This document shows positions 54,770-64,000 of a DNA stretch of 64,000 nt, piece after piece (position 1 is the first letter of the stretch; the number at the start of each line of letters is the position of its first letter). A model generated the notes under the pieces. The model was not told the origin of the DNA. It did no database searches and was given only the letters and a program-made list of their open reading frames with translations. Both the position numbers and the translations under genes were made by a program. Source of the DNA: Macrostomum hystrix (lineage: Eukaryota > Platyhelminthes > Macrostomidae); NCBI GenBank assembly GCA_950097015.1, contig CATNEN010000007.1, positions 4,263,501-4,327,500 of the forward strand, read 5' to 3'.

Positions 54770-56825
54770 GTCGAATGGATTGCTAGTCTATACAACTGAT
54801 AAGGGAATAGAATGGATTGCTAGTCTATACAACTGATAAGGGAATAAAATGGATTGCCAGTCTATACAAATGATAAGGGAATAGAATGGATTGCCAGTCT
54901 ATACAAATGATAAGGGAATAGAATGGATTGCCAGTCTATACAAATGATAAGGGAATAGAATGGATTGCTAGTCTATACAACTGATAAGGGAATAGAATGG
55001 ATTGCTAGTCTATACAACTGATAAGGGAATAGAATGGATTGCTAGTCTATACAACTGATAAGGGAATAGAATGGATTGCTAGTCTATACAAATGATAAGG
55101 GAATAGAATGGATTGCTAGTCTATACAACTGATAAGGGAATAGAATGGATTGCTAGTCTATACAACTGATAAGGGAATAGAATGGATTGCCAGTCTATAC
55201 AACTGATAAGGGAATAGAATGGATTGCTAGCCTATACAACTGATAAAGGAATAGAATGGATTGCTAGCCTATACAACTGATAAAGGAATAGAATGGATTG
55301 CTAGACTATGCAACGGATAAGGGAATAGAATGGATTGCTAGACTATCCAACTGATAAGGGAATAGAATGGATTGCTAGTCTATACAACTGATGAGGGAAT
55401 AGAATGGATTGCTAGACTATGCAACGGATAAGGGAATAGAATGGATTGCTAGACTATCCAACTGATAAGGGAATAGAATGGATTGCTAGTCTATTTGAGA
55501 GAAACAGGAATAGAATGGATTGCTAGTCTATCCAACTGATAAGGGAATAGAATGGATTGCTAGTCTATACAACGGATAAAGGAAAAGAATGCATTGCTAG
55601 TCTATACAACTGATAAAGGAATAGAATGGATTGCTAGTCTATACAACTGATAAGGGAATAGAATGGATTGCTAGTCTATACAACTGATAAGGGAATAAAA
55701 TGGATTGCTAGCTTATCCAACTGATAAAGGAATAGAATGGATTGCTAGTCTATGCAAATGATAAGGGAATAGAATGGATTACTAGTCTATTTGACAGAAA
55801 CAGGAATAGAATGGATTGCTAGTCTATACAACTGATAAGGGAATAGAATGGATTGCTAGTCTATACAACTGATAAGGGAATAGAATGGATTGCTAGACTA
55901 TCCAACTGATAAGGGAATATAATTGATTGCTAGTCTATACAACTGATGAGGGAATAGAATGGATTGCTAGCCTATACAACTGATAAAGGAATAGAATGGA
56001 TTGCTAGTCTATACAACTGATAAAGGAATAGAATGGATGGCTAGTCTATGCAACTGATAAGGGAATAGAATGGATTGCTAGCCTATACAACTGATAAAGG
56101 AATAGAATGGATTGCTAGCCTATACAACTGATAAAGGAATAGAATGGATTGCTAGACTATGCAACGGATAACGGAATAGAATGGATTGCTAGACTATCCA
56201 ACTGATAAGGGAATAGAATGGATTGCTAGTCTATACAACTGATGAGGGAATAGAATGGATTGCTAGACTATGCAACGGATAAGGGAATAGAATGGATTGC
56301 TAGACTATCCAACTGATAAGGGAATAGAATGGATTGCTAGTCTATTTGAGAGAAACAGGAATAGAATGGATTGCTAGTCTATCCAACTGATAAGGGAATA
56401 GAATGGATTGCTAGTCTATACAACGGATAAAGGAAAAGAATGCATTGCTAGTCTATACAACTGATAAAGGAATAGAATGGATTGCTAGTCTATACAACTG
56501 ATAAGGGAATAGAATGGATTGCTAGTCTATACAACTGATAAGGGAATAGAATGGATTGCTAGCTTATCCAACTGATAAAGGAATAGAATGGATTGCTAGT
56601 CTATGCAAATGATAAGGGAATAGAATGGATTACTAGTCTATTTGACAGAAACAGGAATAGAATGGATTGCTAGTCTATACAACTGATAAGGGAATAGAAT
56701 GGATTGCTAGTCTATACAACTGATAAGGGAATAGAATGGATTGCTAGACTATCCAACTGATAAGGGAATATAATTGATTGCTAGTCTATACAACTGATGA
56801 GGGAATAGAATGGATTGCTAGAGTA
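54770..56825 (-). repeat. 37-bp minisatellite, about 55 copies, right arm of an inverted pair
   Basis: Reads ggattgctagtctatacaac plus tgataagggaatagaat, the reverse complement of the array at 42,143-43,481. It has a higher-order repeat: the rare tttgagagaaacagg insert occurs at about 55,495 and 56,346, and tttgacagaaacagg at about 55,791 and 56,642. Both pairs are 851 bases apart, exactly 23 units of 37. Confidence 0.97.
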
Positions 56826-57390
56826 TGCAACGAACACAAGTACAATCAGCCGATCGCATTGTGTGCCTGAAGCATGAGTCAGGTCAAAACAGAAAACTGC
56901 CGGCTATTGAGTTGCCTCGCCAGCTAACCGGGATTTCTTGATTGCCCTAATTTCTGCTGCTTTCCTTATCTATGCTGGATTGTGGTCCGTGCTACAACCT
57001 CTTTAATTGTGCTGAGGGCGGCATTTCACAGAAGAAAATTGCTAGAATAAACAAATAGTTCGGTGTCGGCAGCCACATTATTTGCCATTGAGTTTGAGCT
57101 AATTCAATCAATGCGCTGGTCGTTTGAAAGCTGTTAAAAACAGCAACAGCAGCAGCAGCAACAGAAGCAGCAACTTTGGTGTCACGCATTGTGCGAAAAC
57201 TGCCCGATAAGAGAGATAAGCGGAGAACGCGAGACACCATTTCTCTGCTTTGTTTACCAACTCCTGCGGCAGAGGGCGCTTTTCAATTACGGCTTCTCGA
57301 AGCAGAGGGACTGACTCAAAGTGCGTCGCAATGTCCTTGGACAGCCGGCTATGGAAATAACCGTGGATTAAGGCGAAATTATTGAAAGAT
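56826..57390. other. Unique spacer with a CTCF-like motif
   Basis: No exon is recognised. A GCGGCAGAGGGCGCT string at 57266-57280 resembles the vertebrate/insect CTCF core with about one mismatch. A CAG/CAA run lies at 57,133-57,172. An open minus-strand frame here is continuous with the neighbouring array and resembles no known protein. Confidence 0.3.
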
Positions 57391-57394
57391 ACAT

Positions 57395-58305
57395 CCGACA
57401 GTTTTGAAAAACCCAACAGTTTCCGGGAAATCCGACTGTTTCCGGAAAATCCGACAGTTTCCAGAAATTCCGACAGTTTCGGGAAATCCGACTGTTTGCG
57501 GGAAATCCGACTGTTCGCGGGAAATCCGACTGTTTGCGGGAAATCCGACAGTTTCCAGGAAATCCGACAGTTTCGGAAAATCCGACAGTTTCGGGAAATC
57601 CGACAGTTTCCAGGAAATCCGACTGTATGCGGGAAATCCGACTGTATGCGGGAAATCCGACTGTTTGCGGGAAATCCGACTGTATGCGGGAAATCCGACT
57701 GTATGCGGGAAATCCGACTGTTTGCGGGAAATTCGACTGTATGCGGGAAATCCGACTGTTTGCGGGAAATCCGACTGTATGCGGGAAATCCGACTGTATG
57801 CGGGAAATCCGAATGTTTGCGGGAAATCCGACTGTTTGCGGGAAATCCAACTGTTTGCGGGAAATCCGAAAGTTTCCAGGAAATCCGACTGTTTGCGGGA
57901 AATCCGACTGTTTCCAGGAAATCCGACTGTTTCCGGGAAATCCGACAGTTTCCAGGAAATCCGACAGTTTCCAGGAAATCCGACAGTTTCCAGGAAATCC
58001 GACTGTTTCGGGAAATCCGACTGTTTGCGGGAAATCCGACAGTTTCCAGGAAATCCGACAGTTTCCAGGAAATCCGACTGTTTGCGGGAAATCTGACTGT
58101 TTGCGGGAAATCCGACTGTATGCGGGAAATCCGACTGTTTGCGGGAAATCCGACAGTTTCCAGGGAATCCGACAGTTTCCAGGAAATCCGACAGTTTCCA
58201 GGAAATCCGACAGTTTCCACGAAATCCGACAGTTTCCAGGAAATCCGACAGTTTCGGGAAATCCGACTGTATGCGGGAAATCCGACTGTTTCCAGGAAAT
58301 CCATA
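57395..58305. repeat. 19-bp minisatellite, about 48 copies
   Basis: The unit is gaaatccgacagtttcca, alternating with ctgtttgcgg, ctgtatgcgg and shortened tttcgg forms. With a 19-bp period all frames stay open on both strands for up to about 400 codons; these are artefacts. Confidence 0.97.
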
Positions 58306-58784
58306 AGCAACCTCTTCTCTCAATAGCATCAAAAGAAATCGGAAAACTTAACAGCCTGGGGAATTTGACCAGTTTTGGAAGTCGACAGACTGAAAAAGAA
58401 AGATAAATAGAGAAGTAAATTTTTGCTTGCTGCAGACTCGAAGAACACAGCGAGTTTAGCACGACCTCCATCTTATCAACAAAGACTATTCTCTTTAATT
58501 GTTGCATTGATATAAAAACTAGTTGACACGCCACTGTAAGATATGACAACACTGACACAAAACACAAAATATGCGTTCTAAATAAAATGTTTCATTAAGA
58601 AATGCAGCACAGAGGACAGGATCAATAGCTGTATATGGACGATCGACTCATAAAAACAGATGGCTATTCAGATTGACAAGCACAGAGAGAGGGAATGATT
58701 AGAAAAATATTCGCATGACAAAAGTCACAACACCAAAAATTGAAACAGTTTAATTCGATAAACAATTGCAAATGTAAATAAACT
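58306..58784. other. Unique spacer, nothing identified
   Basis: About 0.5 kb of AT-rich sequence without recognisable coding or RNA features. Confidence 0.4.
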
Positions 58785-58985
58785 ACCTACCTAACTGCCT
58801 ACCAACCTACCTACCAACCAACATTCCAACCTACCTACCAACCTACATACCTATCTACCTACCAACCTACCTACCAACCAACATTCCAACCTACCTACCA
58901 ACCTACATACCTATCTACCTACCAACCTACATACCTATCTACCTACCAACCTACATACCTATCTACCTACCAACCTACCTACCAG
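58785..58985. repeat. CCTA/CCAA-type simple tandem repeat
   Basis: Tetranucleotide-based array of cctacctaccaa and cctacatacctat strings. A block of about 60 bp is duplicated (58,800-58,860 and 58,860-58,920). The SINE-like element starts exactly at its right edge. Confidence 0.9.
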
Positions 58986-59236
58986 CGGTGAGGTCACATT
59001 AATTTGGGGCGCAGCCGCGGAGAGAAGGCTTGGGGGCTTGTCGTGCAATTTACGCCACTGAGGGACAACCTCCAAGGCACAGTGAGAGTGTACACTGCCT
59101 GACGATGAGAAAGTCAGGGCAGATGTACACACCTGTGTGTGTGTGTGCTCAGGAGTCAGCGGAACGGGCAGACTTGCCGCCTCGCTGGCAACTATAGTCA
59201 AATGATGCGCCACTGCTCACAATCACCTGCAAATAT
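58986..59236 (+). mobile_element. SINE-like element, 5'-truncated copy
   Basis: Begins with ggtgaggtcacattaa and matches the body of the 50,961 copy, including ttggggcgcagccgcggaga, gatgagaaagtcagggcag and ctcaggagtcagcg. It ends at cacctgcaaatattt, the same 3' end as the 41,345 copy. The tRNA-like head is missing, replaced by the simple repeat. Confidence 0.75.
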
Positions 59237-59690
59237 TTCGAGGTTACAATCTTATTTACCTATTTTTACCTTTAAATTCTTATCTAGTACTCAAACTCGA
59301 ATATATTTAACACAGTGTGTTGAAAAATACAAAATATTTACAATCTCATTGGTGTCGTTAAAGAGAACAGCTGAAAAGCGACTAGAAAAAAGTTCCGGGT
59401 TTGATTTGGAATGCAAAAAACTAGAAACTCAGATGAGATGAGAACAACACAGTTTTCGAGGCAGAGGAAATCGCAGACACGGACTCGATTAAACACATGT
59501 AAGATAGAACCAACATAACACACTGGACAGCTATGATACTAGTTAGTTTGCGATTTAGACGCAGAAAAATGGTACAAGACTTCACAATGCAGATATCAGC
59601 AATAAAAATATTCTGTGGCAAGAGGACACAGAGACAGATGCGACATGCTGAGAGACACCTAAATGAGGTTGGGGATTCGGAAATTGGGGG
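59237..59690. other. AT-rich spacer, nothing identified
   Basis: Unique sequence between the SINE-like element and the 24-bp array. No credible gene. Confidence 0.4.
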
Positions 59691-59694
59691 AATG

Positions 59695-60985
59695 AAATGG
59701 GATAAGAAAGTACAGGGCAGATGGGATAAGAAAGTACAGGGCAGATGGGATAAGAAAGTACAGGGCAGGTGGGATAAGAAAGTACAGGGCAGATGGGATA
59801 AGAAAGTACAGGGCAGATAAGATAAGAAAGTACAGGGCAGATGGGATAAGAAAGTACAGGGCAGATGGGATAAGAAAGTACAGGGCAGGTGGGATAAGAA
59901 AGTACAGGGCAGGTGGGATAAGAAAGTACAGGGCAGATGGGATAAGAAAGTACAGGGCAGATGGGATAAGAAAGTACAGGGCAGATGGGATAAGAAAGTA
60001 CAGGGCAGGTGGGATAAGAAAGTACAGGGCAGATGGGATAAGAAAGTACAGGGCAGATAAGATAAGAAAGTACAGGGCAGATGGGATAAGAAATTACAGG
60101 GCAGATGGGATAAAAAGTACAGGGCAGGTGGGATAAGAAAGTACAGGGCAGATGGGATAAGAAAGTACAGGGCAGATGGGATAAGAAAGTACAGGGCAGA
60201 TGGGATAAGAAAGTACAGGGCAGATGGGATAAGAAAGTACAGGGCAGATGGGATAAGAAAGTACAGGGCAGATGGGATAAGAAAGTACAGGGCACATGGG
60301 ATAAGAAAGTACAGGGCAGATGGGATAAAAAGTACAGGGCAGGTGGGATAAGAAAGTACAGGGCAGATGGGATAAGAAAGTACAGGGCAGATGGGATAAA
60401 AAGTACAGGGCAGGTGGGATAAGAAAGTACAGGGCAGATGGGATAAGAAAGTACAGGGCAGATGGGATAAGAAAGTACAGGGCACATGGGATAAGAAAGT
60501 ACAGGGCAGATGGGATAAGAAAGTACAGGGCAGATGGGATAAGAAAGTACAGGGCAGATGGGATAAAAAGTACAGGGCAGGTGGGATAAGAAAGTACAGG
60601 GCAGATGGGATAAGAAAGTACAGGGCAGATGGGATAAAAAGTACAGGGCAGGTGGGATAAGAAAGTACAGGGCAGATGGGATAAGAAAGTACAGGGCAGA
60701 TGGGATAAGAAAGTACAGGGCAGATGGGATAAGAAAGTACAGGGCAGATGGGATAAAAAGTACAGGGCAGGTGGGATAAGAAAGTACAGGGCAGATGGGA
60801 TAAGAAAGTACAGGGCAGATGGGATAAGAAAGTACAGGGCAGATGGGATAAAAAGTACAGGGCAGATGGGATAAGAAAGTACAGGGCAGATGGGATAAGA
60901 AAGTACAGGGCAGATGGGATAAGAAAGTACAGGGCAGATGGGATAAGAAATTATAGGGCAGATGGGGTAAGAATGTAGCGGGGAG
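59695..60985. repeat. 24-bp minisatellite, about 53 copies
   Basis: The core is ataagaaagtacagggcaga plus tggg or gtggg. Units with a single-base deletion (ataaaaagtacag) recur at regular multiples near 60,110, 60,325, 60,395, 60,560, 60,630 and 60,750, so multi-unit blocks have been duplicated. The 24-bp period leaves frames of 350-500 codons open on the minus strand; these are artefacts. Confidence 0.97.
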
Positions 60986-61117
60986 ATGGGACAGGAAATG
61001 TCTAATTCTTATCCCGTAGATGTAGCAGAGCAAGTCAGGTGTTGTGGTTGAAGCGGAGGATGGCAGCTCAGACCGGCAGTTGATTGACAGCTGCAAATTG
61101 CCAGAATCTTAGTCAGC

Positions 61118-63922
61118 TCAGCCAGCCGGCAAATCAAAGGCCAGCACCGGCTGCTGCCGAGTGTCCAGCAGGTCGGCGATGATCCGGTGCCAAGGCAGCG
61201 ACACGTAGGTGAGGCAGGCGTTCAAGGACGCGGAGCTGGCCCTTCGGCGCTCCTTGAACCAGTGCCAGGCCTGGCCGAATGAGCGGCCGACCTGCCAGAT
61301 GCTGGCTCCGATGCTGCCGCCACCGACACCGCTAGCCGAGTCGACTTCAGTCGTCGAATCTTCTGGCTCGTCGCCGAATTCTTCCTCGATGGCACGAGCG
61401 TCAACTTCGCTAGCTGGTCGGCGACGCCGGCCGGAGCCGACGAAATTCGGGCGGCGACTGACGGCGCAGCCGGTCGTGTCGATGTTGGCCGAGTCCGACC
61501 GCGACTTCTTCATGCCGCCGCCTCCGCCGCCGCCTCCTCCGCTGCCAAAGCCGCCGGAAAGTCGTCGCTCTCGCCGACGCCTAGAATCATCGTCGTCGAC
61601 GTCGTCGCCGCAGGCGGATTCCGGCGCGGCAGTCACCGCCACCTCGGCGTGACCTTTGCCGTGCGGCCCACGCATGCGCAGGAATACCAACCGGCGACCG
61701 GAAGCGGCGCGGAAGCTGCCGCCGCCGACACCTCCGCTGGCCCTGGCCTGATAAACCTCCAGCACCGACTCATAGCGAATGCTGCCCAGGAACAGCACTC
61801 CCTGCAGTGCGGGGGATTGGCACTACACTTGTAACACTGTAACATTCAGGTGCCGCAATCAACATTCAGGTGTCACTATCAACATTCAGGTGTCACCATA
61901 AACATTCAGCTGTCACTATCAACATTCAGGTGTCACTATCAACATTCAGGTGTCACCATAAACATTCAGGTGTCACTATCAACAAGCAGGTGTCACTATT
62001 AACATTCAGGTGTCACCATAAACATTCAGGTGTCACTATCAACAAGCAGGTGTCACTATCAACAAGCAGGTGTCACAATCAACAAGCAGGTGTCACTATC
62101 AACAAGCAGGTGTCACTATCAACAAGCAGGTGTCACAATCAACAAGCAGGTGTCACTATAAAAACGCAAATGACACGCAAAGCCCACCTGCAGGCGGCCC
62201 CGTCTGTCGCAGGCCACGAGCTCCACGCAGAGCAGCTCGGAGTCGCGCAGGACGCAGTCGGCAAACAGATCCTCATAGTTGTGCACGCTGAAGAAGATGT
62301 TAGGATAGGCGATCTCCTCCTGGCTGGCCTTGCCGTCCATGCTGTGCCGGCTGGGGCTGGCGAACACGCGGCTGGTGAATCGGCGCAGGATCTGCAGCTC
62401 CCGGGCGCCGGTGCGGGTGCAGACGGCGCAGGTAACAGTGTAAGCAAACTGCTGCATGATGAGGTTCAGGTAGACACTCTCCTCCAGGTCAACCAACTGG
62501 TCAGCCAGGATCAGGCGGTAATTGTGCTGGTGCTTGCGATGCACCTGCGACAGATATATAGAGATAGAGTAGAGAGATAGAACAAGTGTCACAGCCGCAT
62601 CCAAAGGCTGAGAATAGCTGTCCAGTCCATGGACTTAAGACACCAACCTTCATTTCTTTCCCAGCTGATGCTGGCACCAATTTTACAACTGAATGAACTG
62701 AAGCACTAAAGAATTAATGGGCTGAGATTCGAACCGCCGACCTTTCAGTCCACAGTCCTCTAACCACTAAGGCTACAAGCTGCATCTGCGAGAGAATGGA
62801 CAAATTACGGGGGGGAGAGTAACTCTCTTGCAATAAACCGATGCACTTAAAGGCTAAAGTGCAGTCACCTGATTCAAAGTACCCATGGGAAGGTGACTGG
62901 CATACAATAAAGAGATTCTTATCTTGAAATAACATCCAAAAAGTACTGCAAGTACTCGAGGCTCGAGGCGGCGCAGTCGCAAAATCACGCAGCAACAGCA
63001 GCAGCAGATGACGCACCATGCCGCCTGACAACCTAGCGAAATGGATACTTTTGTCCCATGAAAATAAAACTGATGCTGCGTCTGGGGCCCTTCAATATCC
63101 CCATTTAATCTAAAATCCCTTATTCTGTAATCCCCACCCACTCTGCAATCCTTGTCCATTCAGTAATATCCCAAGTCATTCTGTTATATTATAATCCATT
63201 CTGAAATATCCCTATCCAGTCTGTAAAATCCCGATCCATTCTGTAATATCCCGATCCATTCTGTAATATCCCGATCCATTCTGTAATATCCCTATCCATT
63301 CTGTAAAATCCCTATTCATTCTGTAAAATCCCTATCCATTCTGTAAAATCCCTATCCATTCTGTAAAATCCCTATTCATTCTGTAAAATCCCTTTTCATT
63401 CTGTAAAATCCCTATCCAGAATGTAAAATCCCTATCCATTCTGGAATATCCCTATACAATCAGCAACATACCTTTCTATCCCCTACTCCCACGCAGAAGG
63501 CTCACCTCCACGGTGGTGCCCGCCGCGGCGCCGGCAGCTCCTGATGGGTCTCCCCGCCGGCGCCGCACGTAGAACACCAGGTCGTCCTTAAACTCGTCCG
63601 CAGGCAGAACGCCCGGCCCCTCGCCGCTGTCCTCTAGAAAGTGCTGCACCAGCAGCTGGCTCCAGAACTTGTTTCTAGGCGGCCTCGGCTGCTGCTGCAA
63701 GGAAGAAGACTTGCTGGAAGCAGAAGACCGCCGCTCCACCGAGATGGACGCCAGGATGCGCTGCAGGGAGCTGCTGCGGCTCATCCGGTCCGCCTCTGAG
63801 TCGCCGTCTTTTCCAGCTCCAGCTTCGTCGTCATTGTCGGGCAGCTCGGCTTCCAGAAGATCGTCTGAGTTGCTGCCGTCGCTGGCGCAAATGTTGAAAC
63901 GAACCGGAGCGCTGGTATCCAT
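61118..63922 (-). CDS. KIAA0930: KIAA0930 (C22orf9) homologue, three exons seen
   Basis: A conserved animal protein of unknown function. Predicted exons (minus) are 63922-63506, 62544-62188 and 61801-61118. Junctions are GT-AG and all phase 0, giving 485 residues from the first available ATG. Family segments in order are KFWSQLLVQHF and DDLVFYVRRRR (exon 1), LEESVYLNLIMQQF, TCAVCTRTG, VFASPSRHSMD and YPNIFF (exon 2), then GVLFLGSIRYESV, MRGPHGKGHAEVAV, MKKSRSDSAN and LTYVSLPWHRIIADLLDTRQ (exon 3). The human protein is about 400 residues. The extra length here is an acidic Ser-rich N-terminus and Gly/Arg/Asp-rich linkers in exon 3. No stop is visible upstream of the ATG in the bases available, so more 5' coding sequence beyond the window is possible. 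Both introns contain minisatellites. Confidence 0.88.
61846..62163. repeat. 20-bp minisatellite in KIAA0930 intron 2
   Basis: About 16 copies on caggtgtcactatcaacatt, switching to a caagcagg form in the right half. It fills nearly all of the 386-bp intron between 62187 and 61802. Confidence 0.95.
62600..62790 (-). mobile_element. tRNA-derived SINE-like element or tRNA pseudogene in KIAA0930 intron 1
   Basis: On the minus strand the A-box-like tagccttagtggttagagga at about 62,780-62,760 is followed by a B-box-like cggcggttcgaatctcagc ending near 62,720. The segment between does not form a good anticodon stem by eye, so a working tRNA is unlikely. Downstream to about 62,600 runs unrelated sequence with ccattaattctttagtgc, as in the body of a SINE. 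It does not match the body of the four-copy family above. Confidence 0.5.
63170..63468. repeat. 20-bp minisatellite in KIAA0930 intron 1
   Basis: About 15 copies on ccattctgtaaaatccctat with aatatcccgat variants. It ends about 40 bases from the exon 1 donor at 63506/63505. Confidence 0.95.
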
Positions 63923-64000
63923 GGCAACAGCGGAGCGGGGGACCGAGCCGCGGCTGGAATTCGAGGTTGGAGAAAGCTGTCTAGAAGAGTAAAAAACGAA

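Noticed and set aside
55385..56260. CTGATGAG strings in the 37-bp array, suggesting a hammerhead ribozyme satellite
   Set aside because: They are single-base variants of the normal CTGATAAG unit. The second hammerhead core element (GAAAC) and helix II are missing.
57108..58567. Minus-strand frames of about 300-400 codons with a non-repetitive C-terminal part
   Set aside because: Mostly the 19-bp array. The non-repeat end (about 57,130-57,390) ends in a Leu run from a CAG/CTG tract and resembles no known protein.

Overview
This is a stretch of animal nuclear genome. It has spliced genes with GT-AG introns, metazoan-only families (a COUP-TF nuclear receptor, SLC22 and SLC26 transporters, a KIAA0930 homologue), tRNA-derived SINE-like repeats and no bacterial-style operons. 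Gene content and style suggest a protostome, possibly a lophotrochozoan such as a free-living flatworm, but nothing here fixes the species.

Layout. Positions 1-4,300: AT-rich, no gene. 4,300-9,610: three long minisatellites around a unique 1.1 kb block. 10,149-17,795 (minus): a four-exon COUP-TF/NR2F (seven-up) gene. 17,800-31,500: gene-poor DNA upstream of the receptor, with many minisatellites separated by unique blocks that may be regulatory. 33,351-34,934 (plus): an intronless type I membrane protein with CUB-like ectodomain. 37,639-40,335 (plus): an intronless SLC26 anion transporter. 44,506-53,351 (minus): a nine-exon SLC22 organic-ion transporter whose introns are mostly minisatellite. 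54,770-61,000: more arrays and a SINE. 61,118-63,922 (minus): a three-exon KIAA0930 homologue, whose 5' end may lie beyond the window.

The dominant feature is tandem repetition. I count about 36 arrays with monomers of 10-37 bp. By rough addition of spans they cover about 25 kb of 64 kb. Almost every long intron or spacer has its own monomer. One 37-bp family occurs twice, in opposite orientation, on either side of the SLC22 gene. A SINE-like family with one body and apparently different tRNA-like heads is present in four copies.

The genes do not form a pathway: one developmental transcription factor, two membrane transporters, one putative surface receptor and one conserved protein of unknown function. 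Nearly all long open frames outside these genes come from tandem repeats without stops and are not proposed as genes. Exon boundaries were read by eye from splice consensus, phase continuity and family similarity.
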